DNA from: Nocardiopsis xinjiangensis YIM 90004 | Lineage (GTDB): Bacteria; Actinomycetota; Actinomycetes; Streptosporangiales; Streptosporangiaceae | Direction of reading: 5' to 3' | Assembly (NCBI RefSeq): GCF_000341145.1 | Contig: NZ_ANBE01000032.1 | Coordinates: 78,631-127,737, forward strand | Length of the DNA stretch: 49,107 bases | Shown: positions 33,697-42,337 of the stretch, in pieces | Position numbering within the stretch: the stretch's first letter is position 1 | Layout of the letters: every line of letters begins with the position of its first letter | Notes under the pieces: model-generated | Told to the model about the DNA's origin: nothing | Seen by the model: only the letters and a program-made list of their open reading frames with translations | The model's database searches: none | Made by a program: the position numbers and the translations under genes

Positions 33697-35139
33697 TCAG
33701 CGGTTGCCCACGCACTTGGCGTACAGGTCGAGCAACCTGCCGTGCGGGTCGTAGGTGTTCTTCAGTTCCCCGTAGGCGGCGCCGTTGTAGAGCTCCCAGA
33801 ACTCGTCCTGCCCGTAGAAGGAGTCCGAGTACAGGGACTTGTGCCCTCCGAGGCGGCTCACCTCTTCCTCCACCCGCCGGTTGTGGTGGGCTCTGCGCCG
33901 GCCCGGCAGCATGTCGACCATCCCCCAGAAACCGAAGTTGACGTAGAGGCGCTCGTCCTGCAGCGGATACAACGGCCAGACCGGTCCCTGCTGTCCGCCG
34001 GGGCTCGGTTCACGCAAGCGCAGCGGGCACATCCACACCGGCGACATCCCGATCTCTTCGTGGAAGAAATCGAGGAACTCCGCACCCTTCTCCACACCCA
34101 CCTCGACGTCCTGGATCAAGGGCTCCTGCTGGGGCCTGCCCCGGTAGAGGTTGAGCAGGCGGGAGAAGTCGGTTCGGCGGTCCCAGGCGACCAGACGGCG
34201 GTAGACGTCGGAGCGTTTGAGGGCGCGCGGCCACAGGGCCCGCACCACCGGGTTCTGCGCTCCGAAGGCCCGCGAGCACCAGAACCAGTCGGTGTCCCAG
34301 CGCCACAGGTAGTCGTGGGTGGTGAGGTAGTCGCCCGGGCCCCGGCCGGCCAGACGGGGGATGGAGCGGTAGTAGATGTCCTGACCGGTGTAGTCACTGG
34401 TCCAGGGGGCGGAGTCGGTGAACCGGGCCACCGTCAGGTACAGCTCGTCGGGGCCGAAGGAGACCCCGTCCACGAAGTCGACGCGGCCGCCCTCGTACTC
34501 GGCGTCGGCGCAGATGCGGTCGAGCGCCTCCATGGCCTCGCGATTGTCGGAGAAACGCAGGTGGCGCAGGTGTACGTAGGGGCCGACGGGTTCGAGCTCG
34601 ATCCGCAGGCGGAGGGCGTAGCCGAGGGTCCCGTAGGAATTGGGAAAGCCTCGGAAGAGGTCGGCGTGTGCGTTGTCCCGCGTGGCGGTGACGACTTCCC
34701 CGCTGCCGGTGAGGATCTCCATCTCCTGGACTGCCTCATGCGGCAGTCCCGACCGGAACGAGGAGGCCTCGATCCCCATGCCGGTGACGGCCCCGCCCAG
34801 GGTGATGGTGCGCAGCTGCGGCACGACGTTGGGCATGAGCCCGTGCGGCAGGGTGGCCGCGACCAGGTCTTCGTAGGTGGTCATGCCGCCCACGTCGGCC
34901 AGACGCTCGACGGGGTCGATGGAGATCACACCGTCGAAGGCGGACACGTCCAGGGCGGGGGCGGAGGAAGGCTCACGAAACCGGAAGAGGTTCGAGGTGG
35001 GTTTGGCGAGGCGGACCGGGGCGTCCTGGGGCAGGTCCCGAAAGTCCCTGCGCAGTTTCTGCACGGCTGCCACGTGTTGGGCCGGACCGTGACGGCCGGG
35101 TTCGGAGGTGTCGGCCGTTCCCTGCTGTTGAGAGGTCAT
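33697..35139 (-). CDS. tmsA: FAD-binding oxidoreductase, probable TmsA/BfaA (10-methylene reductase)
   Basis: A 480-aa flavoprotein with a PCMH-type FAD-binding domain (~45-210). Visible segments are GVISIDPVERLADVGGMTTY, ATLPHGLMPNVVPQLRTITL and GGAVTGMGIEASSFRSG, followed by EILTGSGEVVTATRDN. The C-terminal half has the aromatic-rich segments of the FAD-linked oxidase family (LYVNFGFWGMVDMLPGRRR). Paired with the methyltransferase 69 bp downstream, it fits TmsA/BfaA, which reduces the 10-methylene intermediate to a 10-methyl chain (tuberculostearate type), probably with NADPH. The alternative is a DHCR24-like sterol reductase relative. ATG 35139 has GGGAGAAGG just upstream. It is the first gene of the cluster. 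Confidence 0.78.
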   Translation of the reverse strand: MTSQQQGTADTSEPGRHGPAQHVAAVQKLRRDFRDLPQDAPVRLAKPTSNLFRFREPSSAPALDVSAFDGVISIDPVERLADVGGMTTYEDLVAATLPHGLMPNVVPQLRTITLGGAVTGMGIEASSFRSGLPHEAVQEMEILTGSGEVVTATRDNAHADLFRGFPNSYGTLGYALRLRIELEPVGPYVHLRHLRFSDNREAMEALDRICADAEYEGGRVDFVDGVSFGPDELYLTVARFTDSAPWTSDYTGQDIYYRSIPRLAGRGPGDYLTTHDYLWRWDTDWFWCSRAFGAQNPVVRALWPRALKRSDVYRRLVAWDRRTDFSRLLNLYRGRPQQEPLIQDVEVGVEKGAEFLDFFHEEIGMSPVWMCPLRLREPSPGGQQGPVWPLYPLQDERLYVNFGFWGMVDMLPGRRRAHHNRRVEEEVSRLGGHKSLYSDSFYGQDEFWELYNGAAYGELKNTYDPHGRLLDLYAKCVGNR

Positions 35140-35326
35140 CCTTCTCCCGTTTCCGGTGTCGGCGACTCACAGCCCGGTTCGGCCGGCCTGACAGGCCGCC
35201 GGGGCGGGCCGATCATCTCCGTTCTACCTATCGGTAACGAGCGGGGCCACCCCATTTCTTCACGTGTCGTGCGAGTCCCGGGACAGCCTGGGGATGTTGG
35301 CACCACTCCGTGGTGACCGGCTCACA

Positions 35327-35332
35327 TATCAT
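35327..35332 (+). promoter_or_regulatory. Candidate -10 element, near-leaderless racemase transcript
   Basis: TATCAT ends 8 nt before the GTG at 35341, and no ribosome site precedes that codon. A transcript starting at or 1-2 nt before the GTG would fit. No good -35 at normal spacing was found. Confidence 0.35.
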
Positions 35333-35340
35333 CGGTACTC

Positions 35341-36123
35341 GTGCGCATCGCTCTCATTGACTCCGGTATCGGCATGCTCTCGACCGCGGCCGCAGTGTAC
35401 GCCGCACGGCCCGACGCCGACCTGTTCCTGTCCATGGACCCCGGCCACATGCCTTGGGGAGCCCGTACCCCCGACGAGGTCATCGGACGTGCCCTGGCCG
35501 GGGCCCGCGCGGCCTGGGAGACCGCCGGCGGTGTGGACGCGATCGTCGTGCCCTGCAACACCGCGTCCGTGCACGGATTGTCGCGCCTGCGTGAGGAGTT
35601 CGAGCCGGACGTGCCGGTCATCGGCACGGTGCCGGCCATCAAACCGGCCGCACGTTCGGGCGGGCCCATCGCCGTGTGGTCGACCGCGGCCACCACACGC
35701 AGCGGTTACCAGCGGCGCCTCGTGGAGACCTTCGCCGAGGGGCTGGAAGTGACCGCCGTGGCCTGCGTCGGCCTGGCCGAAGCGGTGGAGTCGGCCGACC
35801 CGCGCGAGGTCGCCGACGCCCTCTCCTACGCCGCGGGCCTCACACCCCCGGACGTACGCGCGGTGGTGCTGGGCTGTACCCACTACGACCTGATCGGTGA
35901 CCGGATCGTCGCCGGCCTGGGTGAGGGCGTCGCACTCCACACGGCCGCCCACGCGGTGGCCGCCCAGACCCTGCGGCGGGTCGGCGACCTGCCCCATCAG
36001 GGACGCCCGGGCCGGGTGCGGGTCCTGGCCGGTGGACGCCCCGCAGAGCTGCCCGCGGCCGCCCTGACGTATCCGGCCGGGCGTGCCCTCGTGGCGCAGG
36101 AGAGCCCCGCCCGGTCGCTCTGA
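35341..36123 (+). CDS. Aspartate/glutamate racemase family protein (MurI-like)
   Basis: A 260-aa cofactor-independent racemase-like enzyme. Two catalytic cysteines are visible: Cys72 in VVPCNTAS and Cys179 in LGCTHYD. The N-terminal IALIDSGIGMLSTAAAVY matches the MurI family, where DSGVGGL is usual. Glutamate racemase supplies D-glutamate for peptidoglycan. Since the first motif is altered (GIGML), this may be a second racemase rather than the essential MurI. The C-terminus (from ~225) is Arg/Pro/Ala-rich and slightly shorter than standard. GTG 35341 is the only sensible start and appears to be leaderless or nearly so. Confidence 0.8.
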   Translation: MRIALIDSGIGMLSTAAAVYAARPDADLFLSMDPGHMPWGARTPDEVIGRALAGARAAWETAGGVDAIVVPCNTASVHGLSRLREEFEPDVPVIGTVPAIKPAARSGGPIAVWSTAATTRSGYQRRLVETFAEGLEVTAVACVGLAEAVESADPREVADALSYAAGLTPPDVRAVVLGCTHYDLIGDRIVAGLGEGVALHTAAHAVAAQTLRRVGDLPHQGRPGRVRVLAGGRPAELPAAALTYPAGRALVAQESPARSL

Positions 36124-36158
36124 GGCCGCGCCTCGGCACGGTGGCCGGTTCCGGCCGT

Positions 36159-37700
36159 CTACCCCGGAGCCGGGGCCGAAGCTGCGGATGTGACGGCCGG
36201 GGCCGCAGGGGCGAGGTGTGCGGCGGCCGACGCGTCGCTCAGGGCACCGGCGGCCAGGGTACGCACCAAGGTCCGGACCCCTGCGGTGTCGTTGTCGTGC
36301 AGGAGGGTCTCCAGGAGCGACAACGCCGCCTTCTGATCGCCGGGGGCCTCGCGCACATGCCGCCACTGGGGTTCGGTGGCCGCGTCGGAGAGCATGAGCG
36401 TGCGCCCGACCTGCCCCAGCGCCGTCAGGAGCGGGGTGTCGTGCGGCAGGCTCGCCAGGGCGACATTGACCTGTTCGGCCTGGTGCTCGGGGTCGACACG
36501 GTCATGGGGCAGCGAACGCAGGTGGGTCAGGATCCGGTCGGCCGGGGCCTCGGGCGCCACCGGACGCATCGCCGCGATCATCGAACGCACCTCGCCCAGG
36601 TCACCGCGGATCTCCGCGGTCTTTCCCAGGTGGGCGATGAGCTCCTCGGCCCGCTGCGCCGAGCAGGCGGCCACCCAACGGGCGCCCCTGGCCGCGGCCA
36701 GACGGGCCGCGGCCAGGGCCAGTTCCGCGCCCCGCCCGGGCGCACCGACCCGCTCGAAGTAACGCGACCAGGTGGTGACCCGCACACCCAGGCGCCAGTC
36801 GTTGCGCACCGCACCCAGGCTCACCAGGTTCTCGGCCGCTTCCACCCAGGCCGGACGCAGGTTCGGGACCGCCTCGGCCTCCTCGACCGTGGGCAGGGTC
36901 TCGATCGCCTCGTTGGGCGAGCACACCCCCAGCCGGGCCAGCCAGGACAGCAGCCGAGCCTGCTCGAACCGCACACGGCGCCGCAGCGCGGGCTCTCGGG
37001 CCCCGCCGCGCCGTGCGCTCAGATCGGCGCCCAGACGGTCGATCTCGACCAGGGCCTCACGGTGCCGGTCCTGGTGGCGCAGGGCACGGGCGAGCGTGAA
37101 GACCCCGCCGGTGCCCAGGATCGCCGTTCCGGTGGCGGTGTGTTCGTAACGGCGCAGTTCGGCCTCGGCGCGGTCGGGTGTGCCCTCGTCGACGAGCAGG
37201 TCGACGCGGGCAAGGGTGAACCCCGGCCAGGCGGGGGTGCGTTCCCACCCGGCCAACCGCCGACTGGAGAGGAGTTCACGGCGCAGCCCGGTGGTCCCGC
37301 GTGCGTCGACGTTGGCGTGGCAGCGCACCGCATTGGCCAGTGCCGAGACCGGCAGCGGTCCCCGCGATTCGGGCCCGGGTTCGTCGGCGGCGGCCGCCTC
37401 GGCCTGCTTCAGGGCACGTTTGCCTTCCGCGAGCGCCCCGACCCGCACGGCCATGGGCCAGTGGGCCAAGAAGAACAGCATGGGTGGGCCGAAGAGTCCG
37501 GGAACCTCCGGTTCCCCGGTCCCGGCCTCGGTCACCAGTCGTCGTGCCACCCGCAATGCTGAGCGCGCCCTCGCCTCCACCCGCACCGAGTCACCCGACT
37601 CGCTCAGTACCGGCAGATCGGCCACGGCTTCGGCCAGCTCCTCCTGGCCGGCCTCGCGCAGCCTGCGTGCGGCTTCCCCCGTCCATGTCCACATCGGCAT
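36159..37700 (-). CDS. Alpha-solenoid (TPR-like) protein, unknown function
   Basis: A 513-aa soluble, almost entirely helical protein rich in Ala, Arg and Leu. Repeating helix pairs such as AELRRYEHTATGTAILGTGG, FTLARALRHQDRHREALVEI and GAELALAAARLAAARGARW suggest a tetratricopeptide-type solenoid. No DNA-binding, NB-ARC or enzymatic motif is seen. It starts with MPMWTWTGEAARRLREAGQ, and the end is a low-complexity Ala/Pro tail. I chose ATG 37700 because AGGGGGAG lies 5 nt upstream; 44 further open codons have no support. It is convergent with the racemase (35 bp) and divergent from the next small gene. It may be a scaffold; no partner is evident. Confidence 0.65.
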   Translation of the reverse strand: MPMWTWTGEAARRLREAGQEELAEAVADLPVLSESGDSVRVEARARSALRVARRLVTEAGTGEPEVPGLFGPPMLFFLAHWPMAVRVGALAEGKRALKQAEAAAADEPGPESRGPLPVSALANAVRCHANVDARGTTGLRRELLSSRRLAGWERTPAWPGFTLARVDLLVDEGTPDRAEAELRRYEHTATGTAILGTGGVFTLARALRHQDRHREALVEIDRLGADLSARRGGAREPALRRRVRFEQARLLSWLARLGVCSPNEAIETLPTVEEAEAVPNLRPAWVEAAENLVSLGAVRNDWRLGVRVTTWSRYFERVGAPGRGAELALAAARLAAARGARWVAACSAQRAEELIAHLGKTAEIRGDLGEVRSMIAAMRPVAPEAPADRILTHLRSLPHDRVDPEHQAEQVNVALASLPHDTPLLTALGQVGRTLMLSDAATEPQWRHVREAPGDQKAALSLLETLLHDNDTAGVRTLVRTLAAGALSDASAAAHLAPAAPAVTSAASAPAPG

Positions 37701-37915
37701 GTCATCTCCCCCTGTATGCGCCGCGTGAGCACCGAAGGTAGCAGCGCAATCACGGACACGTCCTGGGAATGCGCAAACCCGAGCCCTGTAACGCTTCGGC
37801 CCCCTGCTGAAGAACAGGAACGCCCGATACACTCGAAGCTCCCGGGTCCGATCGGCAGGACCGTCGGCCCCGGGCCGCTCCGGAACCGACAGAGTGTGAG
37901 GGGACGCGACCTCCG

Positions 37916-38257
37916 ATGGGATGGCGAGACCGTTTCGGGCTCCGCAAGGCCAACCGCAAGAGCAAGGCCCGGTTCGACCGGGACTCGGAGGACGCCGACA
38001 TGAAGGCCCTCATGGAGTTCGCCGAGTCCCGTGTGGGGGTGGAGTTCTTCGTCGAGCCGGAGACCTTCGCGACCCAGACGACGGCGGTCGCGGTGGCCAC
38101 CGACGGTGAGTGGACCCGGCGCCGGTGCGGCTCCCCGGAGTCGATCCGCAAGCTCGCCAAGAAACTCGCCCTGCCCGCCTACGACGTGCAGATCGTCGGT
38201 TACCCGCAGCGGATGCGCGACTGGAACGCCCGCAACAAGGGTGACCGCTCCCTCTGA
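37916..38257 (+). CDS. Conserved small protein, 113 aa, unknown function
   Basis: A basic-then-mixed protein starting MGWRDRFGLRKANRKSKARF, followed by an alpha/beta part: DMKALMEFAESRVGVEFFVE, then QTTAVAVATDGEWTRRRCG, then SIRKLAKKLALPAYDVQIVG and YPQRMRDWNARNKG. No transmembrane segment or signal is present. I believe similar proteins occur across actinomycetes without assigned function. ATG 37916 has a GAGGGGA about 11 nt upstream, slightly far. It is the first of two rightward small genes; 164 bp separate it from the next. Confidence 0.7.
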   Translation: MGWRDRFGLRKANRKSKARFDRDSEDADMKALMEFAESRVGVEFFVEPETFATQTTAVAVATDGEWTRRRCGSPESIRKLAKKLALPAYDVQIVGYPQRMRDWNARNKGDRSL

Positions 38258-38421
38258 ACCGGGTGTTTCCGACCACCCCGAAATACCGCGCGCAGGCACG
38301 GAAAGGCTGCTTCGCCCGCCGTTTGGGTCATTGATGACGACTCCTTGCCGCGACTTCCCGTCCCAACGGGTTCCCTAACCGCCTCGGTTCGTCGCATACT
38401 CACCTCGGAGGGGGGACTCTG

Positions 38422-38946
38422 ATGAAGCAGGATCTCACGGCTTTGTGCTGCGAGTGCGGCACGATTCGCGGGGTGAGCGATTACCAGAGTGTCGGCGAGG
38501 CACAATCGGCCTACGGGTTGGCCCGCTGTGTCGTCCGGCGCAAGTGCCGGACCTGCGGATACCGCACCTACCATGCCTATCTCCGCGTCGACGAGGAACG
38601 CGACGAGTTGGAGGACGCCCTCAGGCTGGACGGTGCGCTCGCCGCCGAGGCCTTGGACGAAGAGGTGGATCAGCTACGCCTGTGCGGGGTGGAGATCGGG
38701 CACGCGCCCGTCCCCGCGATCTGGGACGGGCAGTCCGTGGGCATGGTGACCCAGCGCCTGACCGACCACACCTACTCGATCGTGCTCGATCCCGAGGCCT
38801 CGGTGGTCTCGCGGCTCAAGCTCATCGACATGATGTGGAACGAGCTGCTCGTGGGCGAGAACGAGGACCGCTGGTTCATCCAGGAATCGGAGGACGACTC
38901 CCCCGGTTACGCCGTCCGCCTCTTCGGTTACCGCAGCCGCGGCTGA
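38422..38946 (+). CDS. Small protein with N-terminal zinc-ribbon-like Cys motifs, unknown function
   Basis: A 174-aa protein. The N-terminal 60 residues contain CCECG (from residue 9) and CRTCG, plus a lone Cys between, a plausible zinc-binding ribbon. An acidic helix follows (DEERDELEDALRLDGALAAE), then an alpha/beta domain with IWDGQSVGMVTQRLTDHTYS and LIDMMWNELLVGENEDRWFI. I recall actinomycete proteins of this type under a DUF number (possibly DUF6315) but cannot confirm it. ATG 38422 is preceded by a GGAGGGGGG ribosome site. A hairpin follows the stop. Function unknown. Confidence 0.7.
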   Translation: MKQDLTALCCECGTIRGVSDYQSVGEAQSAYGLARCVVRRKCRTCGYRTYHAYLRVDEERDELEDALRLDGALAAEALDEEVDQLRLCGVEIGHAPVPAIWDGQSVGMVTQRLTDHTYSIVLDPEASVVSRLKLIDMMWNELLVGENEDRWFIQESEDDSPGYAVRLFGYRSRG

Positions 38947-38992
38947 GCACCCTCCTCGAACTTCGGAGCGTCCGAGCGTTCCGGGACGCGCG

Positions 38993-39021
38993 GGGACCGA
39001 CGGACCTGGCCCGCCGGTCCC
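38993..39021. terminator. Possible terminator between convergent zinc-ribbon protein and helicase genes
   Basis: GGGACCG (38993-38999) pairs with CGGTCCC (39015-39021) across a 15-nt loop. It is the best hairpin in the interval between the convergent stops at 38946 and 39090. The stem is short. Confidence 0.4.
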
Positions 39022-39089
39022 GGCGCGTTCGTCTGTGCACGGCCCCGGCTGCCGAGCGGGCTCCTGGTGCGCACGGGCCGGGGGCGGGT

Positions 39090-41183
39090 TCAGCCGATCG
39101 CCGCGGCCGCGGGTTCGGCGGAGGCCACGGCCAGCCGGCGCAGCGCGGACCGGGCCACCTCGGGATCGCTGGTGCCCCAGTACGGCGGGAGCGAGGCCCT
39201 CAGGAAACCGCCGTAACGGGCCTTGGCCAGGCGGGGATCGAGCACGGCGATCACACCCCGGTCCTCGGTGGTGCGCAACAGGCGCCCTGTGCCCTGGGCC
39301 AGCAGCAGCGCGGCGTGGGTGGCGGCCACCGAGAGGAAACCGTTGCCGCCGTGGGCGCTGACCGAGCGCTGGCGGGCCGAGGCGAGCGGGTCGTCGGGGC
39401 GCGGGAAGGGGATGCGGTCCACGATCACCAGGGACAGGGACGGCCCCGGCACGTCGACCCCCTGCCACAGCGACAGGGTGCCGAACAGGCAGGAGCGCTC
39501 CTCCTCGGCGAAGCGGCTCACGAGCCGTCCGGTGGAGTCCTCGCCCTGGCACAGGATCGGGTGGTCCAGTCGTTCGCGCAGCTCCTCGGTGGCCTGCTGG
39601 GCGGCGCGCATCGAGGAGAACAGGCACAGCGCCCGTCCGTCGGCGGCCTCGACGAGTTCGGCGATCTCGTCGAGGTAGGCGGGGTCGAGCCCCTCGCGGC
39701 CCGGCTGGGGCAAGTGGGTGGCGACATAGAGGATGCCGCGGCGTGCGTGCTCGAACGGGGAACCCACGTCCAGAGCACGCCATCGGGGTTCGCCCTCGGC
39801 GCGGTGGGGACCGTCCTCGTCCTCGCCCACGCCCTCGGTGCCCGTGCTGGGAACGGGATCGAGGCCGCGGGCGCCGCGGGCGGCGGCCTCCTCGGTGACC
39901 TCGCGGCCCAGCCCCCACTGCCCGGCCAGGGCACGGAAGTCACCGCCCAGGGTGAGGGTGGCCGAGGTCAACACGACCGTCCGGTCACCGAAGAGTTTGT
40001 CGCGCAGCAAGCCGCCGATGCTGAGCGGGGCGACGTTGAGCGAGGGCGGACGGGAGGGCGCCTTGGTGAGCCAGACGACCTCGGTGCGCTCACGCAGCGC
40101 CTTGTCGTAGGTCTGCAGAACCGAGACGGCTGCGTCGTGGACCTCGTTGAGGGCGGCCAGGGCCATACGGCGGTCACCGGCGGTATCGGGGTCCAGGTCG
40201 CCGGGTGAGGGGCCGATGGCGGTCACACACGTGGAGGCGGCGTCACGGATGGCGGCCACCGCACCGGCCAGCCCGTCGTCGATCTGGTCCAGGCGCCCGT
40301 CGGCAACCTCGGTGAACATCATCGCCAGACCTTCGGCGCACTCGGTGAGGCGCTCGCTGATCCCGGCCTCGACCAGGCGGGAAGCGCGTTTGGCGGCGGC
40401 GTTGACGGTGCGTTCGGTGAGGGTCTCGGTGGCCACGGAGGTGGCGCGGTCGACCAGTTCGTGGGCCTCGTCGATGATGATCGTGTCGTGCTCGGGCAGG
40501 AGATGGAAATCCTGCTGCATGTCGATGGAGAGCATCGCGTGGTTGGTGACGACGACGTCGACACCGCCGGCCGCCTCGCGGGCGAACTCGGCGAAGCACT
40601 CCTGGCCGAAGGGGCACACCCGGGCGCCCATGCACTCGTTGCCGCCCACCGAGACCTGGCGCCAGGCGAGGTCGCTCACTCCGGGATCGAGCTCGTCGCG
40701 GTCGCCGGTGACGGTCTCCTCGGCCCACTCGTGCAGGCGCGTGACCTGGCGGCCCAGGGAAGACAGCTGCCGGGGGTCGAAGAGCTCGGTGTCCTCACCC
40801 TCCTCGTCGGCGTTCTGGAGCCGGTTGCGGCACAGGTAGTTGCGGCGTCCCTTGAGGACCGCGAACGTGGGTTCGCGCGGCAGCATCGGTGCCAGGGTCT
40901 CGGCCAGGCGCGGAAGGTCGCGGTCGATGAGCTGGTTCTGCAGCGCGATGGTCGCGGTGGAGATGACGACCGTGGTCTCGGAAGCCATGGCGTGCCGGAT
41001 GGCAGGCACGAGATAGGCCAATGACTTACCGGTGCCTGTGCCGGCCTGCACCACGAGGTGTTCGCGTCGGTCGACCGCTTCGGAGGCGGCGAGGGCCATG
41101 GCCGCCTGGCCCTCGCGGTGGGTGCCGCCCAGGGCGTCGACGGCCGCTTCGAGCATGGAGGAAACGTCCGGGAGATCTGCCAC
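39090..41183 (-). CDS. DinG/XPD-family ATP-dependent DNA helicase with Fe-S cluster
   Basis: A 697-aa superfamily 2 helicase. Walker A is AGTGTGKS (47-54) and Walker B is IIIDEAHEL (DEAH 239-242 region). Four cysteines at about 118 (YLCRN), 184 (NECMG), 190 (RVCPF) and 196 (QECFA) match the 4Fe-4S ligands of DinG/XPD helicases. C-terminal motifs include ALCLFSSMRAAQQATEELRE, SLWQGVDVPG (motif V) and QGTGRLLRTTEDRG (motif VI). DinG-type enzymes unwind 5'-to-3', including D-loops, R-loops and G-quadruplexes. Actinomycete homologues are often near lexA; here it is 20 kb away. No SOS box was found before ATG 41183. It overlaps no neighbour. Confidence 0.9.
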   Translation of the reverse strand: MADLPDVSSMLEAAVDALGGTHREGQAAMALAASEAVDRREHLVVQAGTGTGKSLAYLVPAIRHAMASETTVVISTATIALQNQLIDRDLPRLAETLAPMLPREPTFAVLKGRRNYLCRNRLQNADEEGEDTELFDPRQLSSLGRQVTRLHEWAEETVTGDRDELDPGVSDLAWRQVSVGGNECMGARVCPFGQECFAEFAREAAGGVDVVVTNHAMLSIDMQQDFHLLPEHDTIIIDEAHELVDRATSVATETLTERTVNAAAKRASRLVEAGISERLTECAEGLAMMFTEVADGRLDQIDDGLAGAVAAIRDAASTCVTAIGPSPGDLDPDTAGDRRMALAALNEVHDAAVSVLQTYDKALRERTEVVWLTKAPSRPPSLNVAPLSIGGLLRDKLFGDRTVVLTSATLTLGGDFRALAGQWGLGREVTEEAAARGARGLDPVPSTGTEGVGEDEDGPHRAEGEPRWRALDVGSPFEHARRGILYVATHLPQPGREGLDPAYLDEIAELVEAADGRALCLFSSMRAAQQATEELRERLDHPILCQGEDSTGRLVSRFAEEERSCLFGTLSLWQGVDVPGPSLSLVIVDRIPFPRPDDPLASARQRSVSAHGGNGFLSVAATHAALLLAQGTGRLLRTTEDRGVIAVLDPRLAKARYGGFLRASLPPYWGTSDPEVARSALRRLAVASAEPAAAAIG

Positions 41184-41277
41184 GGGACGACATTACCGTT
41201 CCGCGGTGACAGGAACGGGCGTTGTCCACAGGCCTCCGCCGGAGGAGGCGGGACGGGGGTCCTCGCACACGGGCGGG

Positions 41278-41304
41278 GGCCGGCCCCGGCTTCCGGGACC
41301 GGCC
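41278..41304 (-). terminator. Terminator after the first ArsR-SRPBCC operon
   Basis: A 12-bp stem with one mismatch (41278-41289 with 41293-41304) closes around a 3-nt loop between the SRPBCC stop and the helicase start. There is no T-tract. Confidence 0.6.
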
Positions 41305-41379
41305 GCGTGGGCGAACGGGACAGCCGTGTGTGCGGGCCCCTCCGCGGTGTGGACGGGTTCCTCCGGGCCCGGAGCGCGG

Positions 41380-41853
41380 TCAGGCCTGTTCCGTGACCAG
41401 CTTCTCCAAGGCGTCCAGCGACTGCTTCAAGCCGGACTCCATACCGGAGGCGATCATGCCGTCACGGTCCTCCACGCTCTGGAACACCGTCACGGAGGTG
41501 TAGAGGGTCCGGTCCTCCCTCTCCTCCAGGGTGTAGGTGTCCATGGACACGTGCCCGGGCATCCCCTCGAACTCGAAGGTCTGCACGAGGCGTTCCGGGG
41601 CGACGATGTCGTGGAAAACACCGTGGAACCCGTACTCGGCGCCGTCGGGGCTGCTCTCCACGTACCGCCAGCGCCCGCCGGGGCGGGCATCGGCGACCTC
41701 GACGCGGGTGTCGGTCTCGTCCAGTCCCCACCAGCGGGCGATGGAGTCCGCGTCGGTCATGGCCGCGAAGACCACGTCGCGGGGCGCGTCGAACGTGCGT
41801 GTGATGACGATGTCCTGGCGTCCGGGTTCGGCGACGACCTTCAGATCACTCAT
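41380..41853 (-). CDS. SRPBCC (AHSA1-type) protein of the first ArsR module
   Basis: A 157-aa START/Bet v 1-like fold protein. The N-terminus has DIVITRTFDAPRDVVFAAMT and IARWWGLDE, the usual AHSA1 entry motif; then GGRWRYVESSPDGAEYGFHG, with RTLYTSVTVFQSVEDRDGM toward the end. The family binds hydrophobic ligands in a deep cavity, and most bacterial members have no known ligand. ATG 41853 overlaps the end of the arsR gene by 8 bp, so the two are coupled. Such ArsR-SRPBCC pairs are frequent in actinobacteria and are usually repressed by their own ArsR. Confidence 0.88.
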   Translation of the reverse strand: MSDLKVVAEPGRQDIVITRTFDAPRDVVFAAMTDADSIARWWGLDETDTRVEVADARPGGRWRYVESSPDGAEYGFHGVFHDIVAPERLVQTFEFEGMPGHVSMDTYTLEEREDRTLYTSVTVFQSVEDRDGMIASGMESGLKQSLDALEKLVTEQA

Positions 41854-42196
41854 GGCTCTGTTCTCCCTCGGTACCGTTCTGGATCCTCAGCAGTTCCTCG
41901 TCCAGGCGGGTGAAGCGGCCCTCCCACTGCTGCCGGTAACGGCCGAGCCAGTCGGAGACCTCCTCCAGCGGAGCGCTCTCGAGCGTGCAGGGACGCCATT
42001 GTGCGGCGCGTCCGCGAATGACGAGCCCGGCGCGTTCCAGGACCTTGAGGTGTTTGGAGACCGCCTGGAGGCTCATGGCGAACGGCTCCGCCAGCTCGTT
42101 GACGGTGGCCTCACCCTCCGCCAACCGGGCGAGGATCGCGCGGCGGGTCGGGTCCGCGAGTGCGGCGAAAGTGAGACTGAGCGGGTCGGTCGCCAT
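41846..42196 (-). CDS. ArsR-family winged-helix repressor of the first module
   Basis: A 116-aa regulator. ADPTRRAILARLAEGEATVN starts the fold, and the recognition helix is in MSLQAVSKHLKVLERAGLV (~50-68). The C-terminal part has WRPCTLESAPLEEVSDWLGR and WEGRFTRLDEELLRIQ. It has a single Cys and no canonical metal site, consistent with the non-metal ArsR subgroup that accompanies SRPBCC genes. I prefer ATG 42196 (MATDPLSL) over TTG 42208, because GGAAAGG is at a workable distance only for the ATG. Two operator-like palindromes lie 9-40 bp upstream, so autorepression is likely. Confidence 0.88.
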   Translation of the reverse strand: MATDPLSLTFAALADPTRRAILARLAEGEATVNELAEPFAMSLQAVSKHLKVLERAGLVIRGRAAQWRPCTLESAPLEEVSDWLGRYRQQWEGRFTRLDEELLRIQNGTEGEQSHE

Positions 42197-42204
42197 CAGC
42201 GAAT

Positions 42205-42220
42205 TCAACCTTTCCGTTGT
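42205..42220. promoter_or_regulatory. Operator-like palindrome, ArsR module 1, proximal site
   Basis: TCAAC, a 6-bp spacer CTTTCC, then GTTGT: arms match except for the last base. It directly abuts a second, perfect copy, giving two tandem 16-bp sites just upstream of the arsR start, where an ArsR dimer could block the promoter or ribosome site. Confidence 0.55.
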
Positions 42221-42236
42221 TCAACCTCTAAGTTGA
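42221..42236. promoter_or_regulatory. Operator-like palindrome, ArsR module 1, distal site
   Basis: TCAAC, spacer CTCTAA, GTTGA: a perfect 5-bp inverted repeat with a 6-bp spacer, in a notably AT-richer patch for this genome. The architecture equals that of the palindromes in the second ArsR module. Confidence 0.6.
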
Positions 42237-42337
42237 TTAGATACCCATGGGTGGCCCGGGGTCAAGGGCTGGGAACGAGTCCGGGTGACTTTTGCCGGGG
42301 AGCGGAACCGTGCGGACCCTCCGGTGTCGAGACCGGT

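Noticed and set aside
41184..41230. Possible SOS box before the DinG-type helicase
   Set aside because: GTTC and GAAC elements are present, but in the wrong order and spacing for a LexA site.
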